From an uncultured Ancrocorticia sp. (GTDB lineage Bacteria; Actinomycetota; Actinomycetes; Actinomycetales; Actinomycetaceae), in NCBI GenBank assembly GCA_905373325.1, contig CAJPTB010000069.1:1-8468 (forward strand): a stretch of DNA of 8,468 nucleotides. Direction: 5' to 3'. Shown in pieces: positions 7,321-8,468 of the stretch. A program made the translations under genes and the position numbers. The notes under the pieces were generated by a model. The model did not search any database and had not been told where the DNA came from. It worked only from the letters and a program-made list of their open reading frames with translations. The first letter of the stretch is position 1, and each line of letters begins with the position of its first letter.

Positions 7321-7344
7321 TCATCAGAAAAGGAAAACAACCAG

Positions 7345-8468
7345 ATGAGCACACACACTCAATCCGCCAGGCGGCGTGCGAGTGCCGTGGTCGGAGCGCT
7401 GGCTTTGGGCATCGCCGGCCTCGCAGGCGCAAGCTCGGCCTTCGCCGACCAAGGCAACATCGATCCCAACGCCACCGGATCGATTGTCATTCACAAACAC
7501 GAGGCCGGCTCGCAGAAGGCCGACGGCACCGCCGACGGCCAGACCGACACTCAGGGAGGCGCCGGCGTCGCGGGAGTCACCTTCACGGCCTTCCCGATTT
7601 CCAACCTCGACCTGAAGACCCAGGCGGACTGGAACAACCTCAAGAATTGGAATATTCCCGCCGACGCCTGCGGCACGGACTTCAACACGCCGAAGCTCAC
7701 GCTGCCCAGCGGCGCGGCTGCTGCGTTCGACGCCGGCAAGGTCAGCAGTCCCACGAACGGCCAGGGCCTGACGACGATCGGCAATCTGCCGGTCAAGGCT
7801 TACCTCGTATGTGAGACCAACGCCCCGAGCACCGTCAAGAAGAAGGCCGCGCCCTTCCTCGTGACGATTCCGTTCCCGAACAACGCGGCCAACACCGCGC
7901 ACGCCGACGGAAACTGGCTCTACAACGTCAACGTCTACCCGAAGAACACCGTTGTGGTCGCACCCACAAAGGGCGTCGAGGTCTCCAAGAACGGCATCAA
8001 GACGGCCGATCAGGTCACCTTCCCGGTGACGGCGAAGATCCCGAGCATCGCCGCGACCGACAGCTTCAAGCACTTCGTGGTCTCCGACCCCCTCGATTCC
8101 AACCTCGAGGAAGGCAAGGTCGCTTCGGTCAAGATCAAGGGACAGGCCGTCGACCCGTCCTACTACGTCGCCACCGGCGGGCAGAATCCGAGCGTCGGCT
8201 TCACCAAGGCAGGCCTGGCCTACCTGCGGACGGTTCCGAACGAGACGATCGAGGTCGTCTTCACCGCCAAGGTCAAGACCGTTCCCGCGGGCGGAGTCAT
8301 CGAGAACGTCGCCAACCTGTACATCGACGTGATTCCGGGGCCGACCCCGCCGGACAATCCGCCGACGACGCCGCCTCCGAGCGAACCTCCCACGCCCACG
8401 AACAAGGTTGTCACCTCGTGGGGAGACATCACGATCAACAAGACCGACGCCGACAACGAAAAGACGCT
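7345..8468 (+). CDS. Major (shaft) pilin, SpaA/FimP-type, 5' part
   Basis: The first 374 codons of a sortase-polymerised backbone pilin; it runs off the window end. ATG 7345 has AAGGA (7330-7334) ten bases upstream. The signal peptide has RRR (9-11), a hydrophobic core (12-31) and cleavage after AFA-34. The N-terminal domain starts GSIVIHKHE (K51). It carries C109 and C156, a likely disulfide pair, and an E-box-like YLVCETNAP (E157). The pilin motif WLYNVNVYPK (191-200) supplies K200, the lysine that a class C sortase would join to the next subunit's LPXTG threonine. A CnaA-like middle domain follows (about 203-329), with K215 and N321 as candidate isopeptide partners. A linker with 12 prolines in 22 residues (331-352) leads to the start of a CnaB domain (WGDITINK, K366). 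The LPXTG signal and a sortase gene are expected just beyond the window. Resemblance is to SpaH/EbpB-type and Actinomyces FimP/FimA pilins; which of these is unclear. Confidence 0.93.
   Translation, partial: MSTHTQSARRRASAVVGALALGIAGLAGASSAFADQGNIDPNATGSIVIHKHEAGSQKADGTADGQTDTQGGAGVAGVTFTAFPISNLDLKTQADWNNLKNWNIPADACGTDFNTPKLTLPSGAAAAFDAGKVSSPTNGQGLTTIGNLPVKAYLVCETNAPSTVKKKAAPFLVTIPFPNNAANTAHADGNWLYNVNVYPKNTVVVAPTKGVEVSKNGIKTADQVTFPVTAKIPSIAATDSFKHFVVSDPLDSNLEEGKVASVKIKGQAVDPSYYVATGGQNPSVGFTKAGLAYLRTVPNETIEVVFTAKVKTVPAGGVIENVANLYIDVIPGPTPPDNPPTTPPPSEPPTPTNKVVTSWGDITINKTDADNEKT

Overview
The window looks like chromosomal DNA of a GC-rich actinobacterium, most likely of the Actinomyces/Schaalia group (Actinomycetaceae). 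This is inferred from the GC-rich codon use, the actinobacterial style of the PheT C-terminal half, and a tip-then-shaft pilin gene pair resembling fimQ-fimP or fimB-fimA of oral Actinomyces. No sequence search could be run, so the genus is an inference.

Layout: bases 1-381 hold the 3' end of pheS (phenylalanyl-tRNA synthetase alpha). It is followed after 1 base by complete pheT (383-3121, beta subunit), which overlaps by 4 bases (GTGA) a short-chain dehydrogenase/reductase gene (3118-3903). These three genes read as one translationally coupled unit. Bases 3904-4295 are non-coding. The first half is rich in GC inverted repeats that could pair in competing ways. The second half is AT-richer and looks like a promoter and leader, ending in a nearly perfect 31-base palindrome just before the next ribosome binding site. 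Gene 4296-7247 encodes a 983-residue LPXTG-anchored fibrillar adhesin, probably the pilus tip: signal peptide, CshA-type non-repetitive domain, GEVED domain, three SpaA/CnaB-like domains, LPLTG sorting signal. After a 97-base gap with a small hairpin, the major pilin gene begins at 7345 and runs off the window end. It has a signal peptide, a WxxxVxVYPK pilin motif, an E-box-like motif, a proline-rich linker and the start of a C-terminal CnaB domain.

How the parts work together: pheS and pheT make the two subunits that charge tRNA-Phe, and the SDR is an uncharacterised passenger in that unit. The second block is the front of a sortase-assembled (SpaA-type) pilus locus. The shaft pilin would be polymerised through its pilin-motif lysine by a class C sortase, expected just downstream and not in the window, with the adhesin capping the fibre or sitting singly on the wall. 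Both surface proteins carry even numbers of cysteines grouped by domain, which suggests disulfide-dependent folding on the exported side in addition to isopeptide cross-links.
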